A DNA stretch of 64,000 nucleotides from Maribacter caenipelagi (GTDB taxonomy: Bacteria > Bacteroidota > Bacteroidia > Flavobacteriales > Flavobacteriaceae), in the NCBI RefSeq assembly GCF_004364175.1, contig NZ_SNZW01000014.1, positions 1 to 64,000 on the forward strand, in the 5' to 3' direction. The notes beneath the pieces were generated by a model. That model did not search any database, was not told where the DNA came from, and saw nothing but the letters and a program-made list of their open reading frames with translations. Positions within the stretch are counted from its first letter, which is position 1. Each line of letters begins with the position of its first letter. A program made the translations under genes and the position numbers. Shown one piece after another: positions 1-6,911 of this stretch.

Positions 1-96
1 CAAGGCATAGCATCTGAATTTTGGTTTCAAATGCAACTTAAAAAGTGTAAACGATGTTTCTATAACTCTGTAAAGGATGTTTGTATATCGTACCAT
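1..96 (-). CDS. Candidate partial cassette gene running off the left edge
   Basis: On the minus strand an ATG at 96-94 opens 32 codons with no stop before the window ends. The predicted start is MVRYTNILYRVIETSF. It lies 1 base after a GTTG-N4-TAAT junction, the same position that cargo genes occupy elsewhere in this window, and it follows the minus-strand genes at 305-1228 and 1382-2089 in the same orientation. I do not recognise the protein. The plus strand is also open across 1-171, so coding on either strand is unproven. Confidence 0.3.
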   Translation of the reverse strand, partial: MVRYTNILYRVIETSFTLFKLHLKPKFRCYAL

Positions 97-108
97 ATTA
101 AACACAAC
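97..108 (-). other. Cassette-type junction GTTG-N4-TAAT
   Basis: On the minus strand this reads GTTGTGTTTAAT. The same GTTG-N4-TAAT pattern occurs at 42712-42723, 44294-44305 and 45530-45541, each just upstream of a different minus-strand gene. It overlaps the outer end of the palindrome at 104-295. I infer a recombination core or insertion boundary. Confidence 0.5.
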
Positions 109-295
109 GGTTGGGCTAAGCGTAGTGCGGTGGTAAGGAAACCTTTCCTGTCCGTCTGCCGACGTAGCTAAAGCTTATTGTTTTGCTTTATTTTTTCTTG
201 TTCAAAGCTAAATCCATAAGATTTAGAGACTTTATAAATATACACAGACCTTTCGGTTTATCCCTAAAGTCTGCATTACGTTTAGGTTCCGTTGT
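104..295 (-). repeat. attC-like long palindromic repeat (repeat A, copy 1)
   Basis: The outer arms pair: 104-124 (ACAACGG, five bases, CTAAGCGTA) is the inverse of 277-295 (TACGTTTAGGTTCCGTTGT). Positions 135-295 match 44818-44979 at roughly 84 percent by eye, including the core around ACACAGACCTTTCGGTTT. It starts 9 bases after the stop of the minus-strand gene at 305-1228. The second copy likewise sits 11 bases after a minus-strand stop. A structured palindrome directly 3' of a single gene is how integron attC sites are placed, but at 192 bp it is longer than most described attC sites. Confidence 0.6.
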
Positions 296-304
296 AAAAC
301 GTTT

Positions 305-1228
305 TTATTCCGATTCGTACTTTATATGATTTAAAACTCTTTCGTGTATTCTATGAACTATGAAATTAGACCAGCCTTTCCAATATATTTCAGGATAAAT
401 ATCCACCTTGTACCAGGTCGTACCTTCTAGTTCCGTTTTATTTTTAGATATTTTGGTTAATTTGAATTGTCCCTTATAGGATTTAAAATATCCATCTAAA
501 TGTGGAGGATGAACATTCCAAAATGGATTTAATTCGTTCATAGGAATTGGCTGCTCCTGAACATCAAATTGTAATAAATTTGGTTCATTCCATGTTGTAA
601 TTGGCTCTATGAAACTGCCGGTAGTGAAATTGCAATATCTAATTGCTCCGACACCCTTTCCTACGATAGTGGCGTCAGTTGGATAAGCTATTCCAGTGGT
701 GAAAATCCAATCAGTAGGTTCGTTAATTTTATCAAATGTGACTACGTTTTTCCATACTGCCTCAATTGGAGCGTTTACAATTATTTTAGTCCGTACGGGT
801 ATTAAGTCTTTCGGCTTGTTATTATAATCGAAACCGGTGAACCCAAGCGATAGTAAAACTAATATAATAGTTGTGTTTTTTGAGTTCATAAAATTTGAGC
901 CAGTGCTTTTATATCCGATATATGATCCTAGCCAAACAGCAAGGGCAAGAAGAGGACTTGCCATTAGTAAACATATAATACCTTCAATTGCAAAAACTAA
1001 GAGAACCAGACATGCAATCCCTAAGGCGGCAAAGCTTAATCTGTAAGCCATACTTTTAGTTATAGTAATTTTCTTTCCAGAAATATAAGGAGGTAAAAAA
1101 CCAATTAAAAAAGGAATAAAGAGAAAAACACTCCACCCATAATCTCCAAGGTAGTTGATTGAAACATAGCCTAAAATTTGAATTAGAACAAGAGTTATTA
1201 AAATGGAAATCAGGTGAATTTTATTCAA
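305..1228 (-). CDS. Membrane protein with C-terminal SRPBCC/START-like domain
   Basis: The 307-residue protein has four or five hydrophobic segments in residues 1-135. A soluble part follows that begins with a strand of the type TKIIVNAPIEAVWKNV, the usual opening of SRPBCC (polyketide cyclase/START-like) hydrophobic-ligand domains. The domain runs to the C-terminus and has the expected spacing of strands and a final helix. The ligand cannot be predicted. The start is TTG at 1228; the next Met is about 60 residues in, past the first membrane segments, so TTG is preferred. Palindromes lie on both sides and the gene is in the same orientation as its neighbour, so it looks like a cassette gene. 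The SRPBCC assignment is fairly safe; the function is unknown. Confidence 0.75.
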   Translation of the reverse strand: MNKIHLISILITLVLIQILGYVSINYLGDYGWSVFLFIPFLIGFLPPYISGKKITITKSMAYRLSFAALGIACLVLLVFAIEGIICLLMASPLLALAVWLGSYIGYKSTGSNFMNSKNTTIILVLLSLGFTGFDYNNKPKDLIPVRTKIIVNAPIEAVWKNVVTFDKINEPTDWIFTTGIAYPTDATIVGKGVGAIRYCNFTTGSFIEPITTWNEPNLLQFDVQEQPIPMNELNPFWNVHPPHLDGYFKSYKGQFKLTKISKNKTELEGTTWYKVDIYPEIYWKGWSNFIVHRIHERVLNHIKYESE

Positions 1229-1253
1229 TCTTAAAATGTTTAAAAACGGTTTT

Positions 1254-1364
1254 GTAGATGGCTCGTAGCATGCAAATTAGAAAATTTGGCGACTTTCCAA
1301 ATATGCCTTAACTTTAACTAATCAACTAATCAACTAATCAACTAATTAGCTATGAGCTATATAC
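1254..1364 (-). repeat. attC-like palindrome with internal 8-bp tandem repeats
   Basis: Arms GTAGATGGCTCGTAGC (1254-1269) and GCTATGAGCTATATAC (1349-1364) are inverted copies with three mismatches. The loop contains four tandem copies of AACTAATC (1316-1347, the last ending in T). The element fills the space between two codirectional minus-strand genes. Its sequence differs from repeat A, as attC sites of different cassettes differ, while architecture and position are the same. Confidence 0.5.
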
Positions 1365-1381
1365 GTAATTGTAGCACTTTT

Positions 1382-2089
1382 TTATCGCGCAATTTTTACT
1401 ATTCCGTCATGATTTCTTTCTGAAAGTTCCGAAATAAACTTCCTTTCTCCTCCGATTGTTGTGAACGCTAAATCATAATCGGTATTCACAACCCAATTTT
1501 TTTCTTTTGGGTAAATCAGACTTGGTGTTAATCTCAAATTGTCAATTTCAAATAATTTTGGAAGTTCACTTATTTTACCACTGTAAATCAAATCTTTTTC
1601 CCAGTTTTTCGTGGCAAGAAAAGTATAAAATAGTTCAATTTCTTGATTTCCATATAATTCTAATACTATTTCTACTAAACTAATTAAATGTTCTTTATCC
1701 ATTAATCCTTCGACAGGATACAATTCGTTATTTAGTTGCTTGTCATATGAGTGAGTATGATTAATACTATCCATAATGGCTTTATTCAAATCATACCCTC
1801 GATATTTTCTTTCGTGAAAATCTTTCCAAGTTACACGAGAAAAATCATCTTCGGGAAATTCTTCATTTGATAACTCTCGAACTACAATTTTATCTTTTGG
1901 TATTTTATTATTAATCCAGAATGAGTGTAAAGCAATTGCATATTCTTGATAATTATTTGGTAATGTTAATTGAAGGAAAAATTCAGACGGATTTTGTTCA
2001 CGCAATTTTAAATCATATTCTTTTTGTTCTCCAACAATAGTTGCAAAATGTTCAATCCAATCTTCTATGTCTTTTTCTATTAGTTCCAA
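1382..2089 (-). CDS. Hypothetical cytoplasmic protein, cassette-like
   Basis: The 235-residue protein is acidic and soluble with no signal peptide or membrane segment. I do not recognise a named family. The C-terminal stretch NWVVNTDYDLAFTTIGG resembles a segment seen in scattered Bacteroidota hypothetical proteins. The start is TTG at 2089; the frame stays open upstream to 2143 but offers no ATG. Just upstream on the minus strand is GTTGTAGCAC, and just after the stop is GTGCTACAAT, its near-complement, so the gene appears bounded by inverted ends. Same orientation as the next gene. Possible cassette cargo; function unknown. Confidence 0.65.
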   Translation of the reverse strand: MELIEKDIEDWIEHFATIVGEQKEYDLKLREQNPSEFFLQLTLPNNYQEYAIALHSFWINNKIPKDKIVVRELSNEEFPEDDFSRVTWKDFHERKYRGYDLNKAIMDSINHTHSYDKQLNNELYPVEGLMDKEHLISLVEIVLELYGNQEIELFYTFLATKNWEKDLIYSGKISELPKLFEIDNLRLTPSLIYPKEKNWVVNTDYDLAFTTIGGERKFISELSERNHDGIVKIAR

Positions 2090-2228
2090 AGTTTTTCTTA
2101 AATGTGCTACAACAATTGCAAATATTCCATCTATAAAAGTAATCTAATTCCCACCCACATAAAAAAAGACCTATCAACAGTTATTAACAGGTATTTGTGG
2201 TATGTAAACTAAGAAATAATGCTTACCA

Positions 2229-2975
2229 TCACACTATGAAAAACTTCTCTAATGAGGTGTAGTTTTTGTTCATCCAAACCATGGGAGCACTGTTGTTTTC
2301 TAAGCGTTCCGTAATAGCAATGGTAACTTCTTGGTGTGTGAGCCACTCAACATCGTCTTCAGGGTCTACTACCCATTCACCCTTCGTGGGAATATAAAAA
2401 TGATGTGGCGTAAAGTCAGCCGTAAGAAACTCCGCCATCCGTAACCAAAAGCCCACAATGCAATTTGGGTTTACTTGAGAAATGGGCAATGGAGCGCTTT
2501 TATAAGGTTTAAAGAGTTGGGCTTTATAGCATACCTTTTGCGCTATGGTAGCGGTGTCTATTCCTTTTTCCAACAATACCGAACGCCCAACGGGCGTATG
2601 CAGTAATGAAAACTGGTTGTTCTTTATCTTTTCTAGCTTGGTGTAAAAAGAATCACGCCGGTTGGGTCCGATCAGTTGATGTATGGGTTCTTTTATTTCG
2701 GTGTCAATAATGTAGAATTTATAAGTGAGTTCTACATGTATCAGCTGCTGTGTGGCGGTTTCTTGAACAATAAAATCTATTTCACCAATGGTCTGTTTTT
2801 CTTCCCGTATCGGTAAATTATGCAATAGCACTTTATACTCCGCACTTGCATCTAACAACTGCTTGCACACATATTCCATCCGATGTCCCAACCGCAATTT
2901 CTCAGGAATAGATCGTGGCACAAAACCGTCTATCACCATCTCCGGAAACTGAAACTGAGGCACACCAAACTGCAC
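2229..2975 (-). CDS. DUF1853 family protein (PD-(D/E)XK nuclease-like)
   Basis: The protein shows the DUF1853 pattern: LRLGHRMEYVCKQLL, then PIREEKQTIGEIDFIV, then HVELTYKFYI and QLIGPNRRDSF. The E of the first block with GEIDF and E-x-x-x-K of the third resemble a PD-(D/E)XK nuclease active site; nuclease activity has not been shown for the family to my knowledge. The annotated start is GTG at 2975, giving 248 residues. The frame is open further upstream to a TAA near 3049 and encodes a plausible N-terminus (LIKQIQGFLSTPPLWEGV), but contains no ATG, TTG or other GTG. The true start is therefore unclear. The upstream DNA merges into repeat tracts. Confidence 0.75.
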   Translation of the reverse strand: MQFGVPQFQFPEMVIDGFVPRSIPEKLRLGHRMEYVCKQLLDASAEYKVLLHNLPIREEKQTIGEIDFIVQETATQQLIHVELTYKFYIIDTEIKEPIHQLIGPNRRDSFYTKLEKIKNNQFSLLHTPVGRSVLLEKGIDTATIAQKVCYKAQLFKPYKSAPLPISQVNPNCIVGFWLRMAEFLTADFTPHHFYIPTKGEWVVDPEDDVEWLTHQEVTIAITERLENNSAPMVWMNKNYTSLEKFFIV

Positions 2976-3766
2976 ACCTTCCCATAACGGCGGAGTACTT
3001 AAAAAGCCTTGTATCTGTTTGATTAATGTTTGTTGCTGGTTGATGGTTTATCTTTTTAGTTGTTGGTTGTCGGTTGTTGGTGTTTTGTTTTTCGCTAATC
3101 GCTAATCGCTAATCGCTAATCGTTGTTCGTTGTTAGTTAATAGTGTTTGTTGAAATATCAATACTGCATACTGATACTGTCTACTGATACTGTCTACTGA
3201 ATACTGAAAACTGATACTGTTAACTGATACTGCCTACTGAAACTGCATACTGATTATTGCTAATTGTTTATTGTTATTTGTCTCCCGTAGTCGAAGTTAC
3301 TTCATTTAAACGTCATTGCGAGCATAGCGCGGCAATCTGTAGCTTAGGTACACGAAACAAACAGATTGCTTCGTCGCCAAAATGCTCCTCGCAAAGACGA
3401 ATATTTTTGCGAAATGCGCTAATCGTTATTCGTTAATCGTTGTTCGTTAATAGTGTTTGTTGAAATATCAATACTGTTACTGAATACTGAAAACTGATAC
3501 TGCCAACTAATAATTGTTTATTACCAATTATACTCCGTAGCCGAAGTTGCTTCCTTGAAACACTAAGCGCCACGCGAAAAGCGCACAGCGTATTGCGTAC
3601 AGCGTCCAACTCAACACGAACAACGAACAACGAACAACGAACAACCATCAACGGTCAACCGACAACAGTCAACCAACAACCAACAACCAACAACCAAACT
3701 TAAACAACAACGTTAACATTTCCCAAAAGCCGTGGGCATCCAGCGTAAAAGTGTTAATTTTATAGT
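2976..3766. repeat. Degenerate intergenic repeat tract
   Basis: This 791-bp stretch has no convincing gene. It consists of imperfect short repeats: GTTGTTGGTTGTCGGTTG near 3058, CGCTAATCGCTAATCG near 3094, and runs of TACTGATACTG/TACTGAAAACTG at 3165-3255 and 3470-3515. CGAACAACGAACAACG lies at 3617-3645 and CCAACAACCAACAACC at 3670-3695. A 31-bp block starting GTTAATAGTGTTTGTTG is exactly duplicated at 3136 and 3446. A palindromic element lies at 3311-3399. The same repeat families recur at 35.98-36.4, 39.4-39.57 and 55.06-55.28 kb. Confidence 0.8.
3311..3399. mobile_element. Palindromic MITE/REP-like element
   Basis: The ends CGTCATTGCGAG and CTCGCAAAGACG are inverted repeats, and CGGCAATCTGT inside pairs with ACAGATTGC. 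This matches a well-known class of dispersed palindromes containing GTCATTGCGAG and GCAATCT that occurs in many unrelated bacteria. A partial relative lies at 36258-36297. It has no coding capacity and sits inside the repeat tract. Confidence 0.6.
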
Positions 3767-4918
3767 ATGGCTATGAATATAAGAAAGGGGTTCCGCTTTG
3801 AAACTTACGAAGCACCCGAACAATCTATTTTTGATAAGCTATTTGATATTTTTCAAGAGCTAATTACACATACTTCTGGTGATTTTGACGAAGCGATCGA
3901 TTGGTTACGCGAGCTGGACAAGGAATATGAATTGACGACCGAAGACTATACCATTGACGATTTTATAGAAGACCTTAAGGCAAAAGGTTACATACGCGAA
4001 GAGTTTAAAGATGGCGGTGGTAATGGTGAAGATGGGGAAGAAGGTTCTGGCGGTGGTGATATCTCCATTACCGCGAAAATGGAACGTATCATCCGTCAGC
4101 GTGCATTAGACCAAATTTTTGGAAAACTTAAACGTAGTGGTGCCGGTAATCATAAAACAGGTAAATCAGGACAAGGAGATGAGCATACGGGCGACCTTAG
4201 GGAATACCGTTACGGCGATGGTCTAGAAAACATATCTATGACCGAGAGTCTTAAAAACGCTCAAATTAATCACGGTGTGGGCAGTTTTCATTTAAGTGAA
4301 AATGACTTGGTTGTTGAAGATACCCAGCATAAAGCACAAATGAGTACCATACTTATGATCGATATTAGTCATAGTATGATCTTGTACGGAGAGGATCGTA
4401 TTACGCCCGCTAAAAAAGTTGCCATGGCGCTGGCAGAGTTGATTACCACCAGGTACCCAAAAGATACTTTAGATATTTTGGTATTCGGTAACGATGCCTG
4501 GCCTATACCTATTAAAGATCTACCATATTTAAAGGTTGGTCCGTATCACACCAATACCGTTGCAGGTTTGCAATTGGCAATGGATATGCTCCGTAGAAAA
4601 CGAAATACCAATAAGCAGATTTTTATGATTACCGATGGTAAGCCAAGTTGTTTGCGCATGCCAGACGGTACGTATTATAAGAATAGTGTGGGACTAGACG
4701 ATTTTATAGTAGAGAAATGCTATAATATGGCGCGCCAGGCTCGTAAGTTGCATATTCCCATTACGACATTTATGATTGCCCAAGACCCGTATTTGATGCA
4801 GTTTATTCGCCATTTTACAGAGGCTAATAAAGGCAAGGCATTCTTTACAGGATTAAAAGGTTTAGGCGAAATGATATTTGAGGATTACGAAGCAAATAGA
4901 AAAAAAAGATTGAAATAA
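3767..4918 (+). CDS. VWA domain protein, partner of MoxR-like ATPase
   Basis: The protein has 383 residues. An N-terminal helical part (1-85) is followed by a Gly/Asp/Glu-rich linker (86-101), then a conserved basic segment, and a C-terminal von Willebrand A domain from about residue 190. The MIDAS motif is complete: DISHS (about 198-202), a downstream Thr, and MITDGKPS (about 287-294). Families of this shape act with AAA ATPases of the MoxR/magnesium-chelatase I type, the VWA protein coupling ATP-driven remodelling to a metal-dependent target site. The ATPase lies two genes downstream on the same strand. No signal peptide is visible, so it is probably cytoplasmic. An alternative start two codons in is possible. 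The target is unknown. Confidence 0.85.
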   Translation: MAMNIRKGFRFETYEAPEQSIFDKLFDIFQELITHTSGDFDEAIDWLRELDKEYELTTEDYTIDDFIEDLKAKGYIREEFKDGGGNGEDGEEGSGGGDISITAKMERIIRQRALDQIFGKLKRSGAGNHKTGKSGQGDEHTGDLREYRYGDGLENISMTESLKNAQINHGVGSFHLSENDLVVEDTQHKAQMSTILMIDISHSMILYGEDRITPAKKVAMALAELITTRYPKDTLDILVFGNDAWPIPIKDLPYLKVGPYHTNTVAGLQLAMDMLRRKRNTNKQIFMITDGKPSCLRMPDGTYYKNSVGLDDFIVEKCYNMARQARKLHIPITTFMIAQDPYLMQFIRHFTEANKGKAFFTGLKGLGEMIFEDYEANRKKRLK

Positions 4919-4927
4919 GACTAAAAG

Positions 4928-5374
4928 ATGACATCTTATAAAAGACCTTGGTATAAGTTGAAAAGGACATGGATAATGCTATTCTTTTTAGTTTTTGTAG
5001 GTTTATTGGTTTCAACATTAACCCCGGAATTGTCTCGTAATATTTCTTATTTAACGAAGGCATATTCAGAGCCAGAAATATGCGAAGATGCTCTAGAAAT
5101 TGCAAAAAAGGATTCTACAGTTTTAAAATTGCTTGGTAACTTAGAACCTTTAGGTTCTTTAGATTTGTTAAATGGTTCTGTAGGTTATTCACAGTCTGGT
5201 GATTCTGTCGGAATTACTATAGATGTTAGAGGAGATAAACCAATAAATAATATAAGATCAAAAATGGATGTTTTGGCTGAAAATATAAACGATAAATGGG
5301 AATACATTTCCATAAACATCCGAATAAAGAAACCGGACGAGTTAAAACAAACTATTGCTATTTTAAAGAAATAA
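4928..5374 (+). CDS. Small membrane-anchored protein, Coa1-like
   Basis: The 148-residue protein has one N-terminal membrane helix (about residues 14-33) and a periplasmic domain. The pattern ALEIAKKDSTVLKLLG followed by GSVGYSQSGDSVGITIDVRG resembles the cytochrome-oxidase assembly factor 1 (Coa1) domain, found in many bacterial membrane-anchored proteins of unknown role. It sits between the VWA gene (9-bp gap) and the ATPase gene (6-bp gap), so all three are probably cotranscribed. The placement between two functionally coupled genes is odd, and the DNA looks more AT-rich than its neighbours, which suggests later insertion. The Coa1 assignment is tentative. Confidence 0.6.
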   Translation: MTSYKRPWYKLKRTWIMLFFLVFVGLLVSTLTPELSRNISYLTKAYSEPEICEDALEIAKKDSTVLKLLGNLEPLGSLDLLNGSVGYSQSGDSVGITIDVRGDKPINNIRSKMDVLAENINDKWEYISINIRIKKPDELKQTIAILKK

Positions 5375-5380
5375 ATTTTT

Positions 5381-6850
5381 ATGAAATTAGATTATAAAAA
5401 CATACATACACTTGGGGAGTTAAAAGCTGCCGGATACCAAACCAAAAGTGTAAAAGATGAGTTGCGAGACAATCTTGTAGAAAAAATTAAAAAGGGCGAA
5501 GATGCCTTTACAGGTGTTTGGGGCTATGAAGACTCGGTAATTCCAGAGTTGGAACGGGCTATTCTTTCTCGTCATAACATTAATTTATTGGGACTTCGTG
5601 GTCAGGCAAAAACTCGTTTGGCGCATTTAATGGTCAATTTATTGGATGAATATATTCCCGTTGTAGAGGGTTCAGAAATCAATGACGACCCTATGAAGCC
5701 CATGTCCAGATTTGCCATGGAATTGATCAAGGAAAAAGGCGATGACACTCCCATAATTTGGATGCATAAAGATGAGCGTTTTGCAGAAAAACTAGCAACA
5801 CCCGATGTTACCGTAGCAGATTTAATTGGTGATGTAGATCCTATAAAAGCAGCAAACCTAAAATTGTCATATGCAGATGACAGGGTAATTCATTTCGGAA
5901 TGATACCTCGTGCGAACCGTTGCATTTTTGTGATTAATGAACTGCCCGATTTGCAGGCACGTATTCAGGTTTCTTTATTCAATATTTTGGAGGAAGGAGA
6001 TATTCAAATCCGCGGATTTAAACTGAGATTACCTTTGGATATTCAGTTCGTATTTACGGCTAACCCAGAAGATTATACCAATAGAGGGAGTATCGTTACT
6101 CCACTAAAAGATAGAATTGGGTCGCAAATCTTAACGCATTACCCAGATGATATTGAAATTGCCCGCAAGATTACCGAGCAAGAGGCAAAGTTAGATTCTA
6201 GACAAACTGATGCTGTTTATGTTCCGGATTTAGCAAAGGATCTGTTAGAGCAAATTATATTTGAAGCTCGTGAAAGTGAGTATGTAGATGCTAAAAGTGG
6301 TGTGAGTGCACGTACCAGTATTACTGCTTTTGAAAACTTATTAAGTACTGCAGAGCGTAGATCTTTATTGAACGGTGGAAATAATACCATGGTTCGTTTA
6401 AGTGATTTCTTGGGGATTATACCTGCAATTACCGGTAAGATAGAATTGGTGTATGAAGGAGAGCAGGAGGGAGCGGACGGCGTTGCGGCAATTTTAATTG
6501 ATGATGCTGTAAAATCATTGTTCCCAAAGTATTTTCCCAAAATAAATAAACTAGAGCGTAAAGATGAAGAAACCGTTTATGACGAGCTGTTGCATTGGTT
6601 TTTTCAAGGTGAAGGTATTGAGCTAATGGACGATTTTACGGATGAAGAGTACAAACGTGCTCTAGATAGCATACCAGCATTAAATCAGTTGTTAAAAGAC
6701 CATCAGCCAGATTATGATACTAAAGATGTATACTTCTTAAAAGAATTGTTGTTATGGGGATTGGTCTCCTACAAAAAATTAAATAAGCAACGTTTTACAG
6801 ATGGTTTTGAATTTAAAGACCTCTACAGTAGTTTCTTAAAAGATATCTAG
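5381..6850 (+). CDS. MoxR/ChlI-like AAA+ ATPase
   Basis: The 489-residue protein carries Walker A GLRGQAKT at 71-78, a Walker B-like CIFVINEL at 181-188, and a sensor-1 stretch FTANPEDYTNRG near 224 followed by PLKDRIGS. The C-terminal third is the helical lid plus an extension. It is closest to the magnesium-chelatase subunit I branch of AAA ATPases, which form hexamers that work with VWA proteins; the VWA gene is 0.5 kb upstream. The usual Asp-Glu of Walker B reads Asn-Glu here, possibly normal for this subfamily. It is unlikely to be true magnesium chelatase since no porphyrin genes are nearby. A terminator hairpin follows at once. Confidence 0.85.
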   Translation: MKLDYKNIHTLGELKAAGYQTKSVKDELRDNLVEKIKKGEDAFTGVWGYEDSVIPELERAILSRHNINLLGLRGQAKTRLAHLMVNLLDEYIPVVEGSEINDDPMKPMSRFAMELIKEKGDDTPIIWMHKDERFAEKLATPDVTVADLIGDVDPIKAANLKLSYADDRVIHFGMIPRANRCIFVINELPDLQARIQVSLFNILEEGDIQIRGFKLRLPLDIQFVFTANPEDYTNRGSIVTPLKDRIGSQILTHYPDDIEIARKITEQEAKLDSRQTDAVYVPDLAKDLLEQIIFEARESEYVDAKSGVSARTSITAFENLLSTAERRSLLNGGNNTMVRLSDFLGIIPAITGKIELVYEGEQEGADGVAAILIDDAVKSLFPKYFPKINKLERKDEETVYDELLHWFFQGEGIELMDDFTDEEYKRALDSIPALNQLLKDHQPDYDTKDVYFLKELLLWGLVSYKKLNKQRFTDGFEFKDLYSSFLKDI

Positions 6851-6857
6851 AATCAAA

Positions 6858-6886
6858 AAAGCCCTATTCATTACGAATAGGGCTTT
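6858..6886. terminator. Bidirectional intrinsic terminator
   Basis: Hairpin AAAGCCCTATTC / GAATAGGGCTTT with a 5-base loop. It lies between the convergent ATPase gene and sensor kinase gene and can serve both. Confidence 0.85.
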
Positions 6887-6911
6887 CTCTTTTTCACAGC
6901 AATATTTAAAT

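Noticed and set aside
1-171. Open plus-strand frame from the left edge with KKCKRC-type cysteines
   Set aside because: It runs into repeat A and ends inside it, and the array orientation points to a minus-strand gene. With no upstream sequence it cannot be supported.
1316-1347. Four tandem AACTAATC units as a possible CRISPR or iteron array
   Set aside because: The units are 8 bp with no spacers and lie inside the loop of a palindrome. A CRISPR or origin is not supported.
3433-3651. Minus-strand 72-codon frame
   Set aside because: It lies wholly within the degenerate repeat tract and its amino acid composition reflects the repeats.
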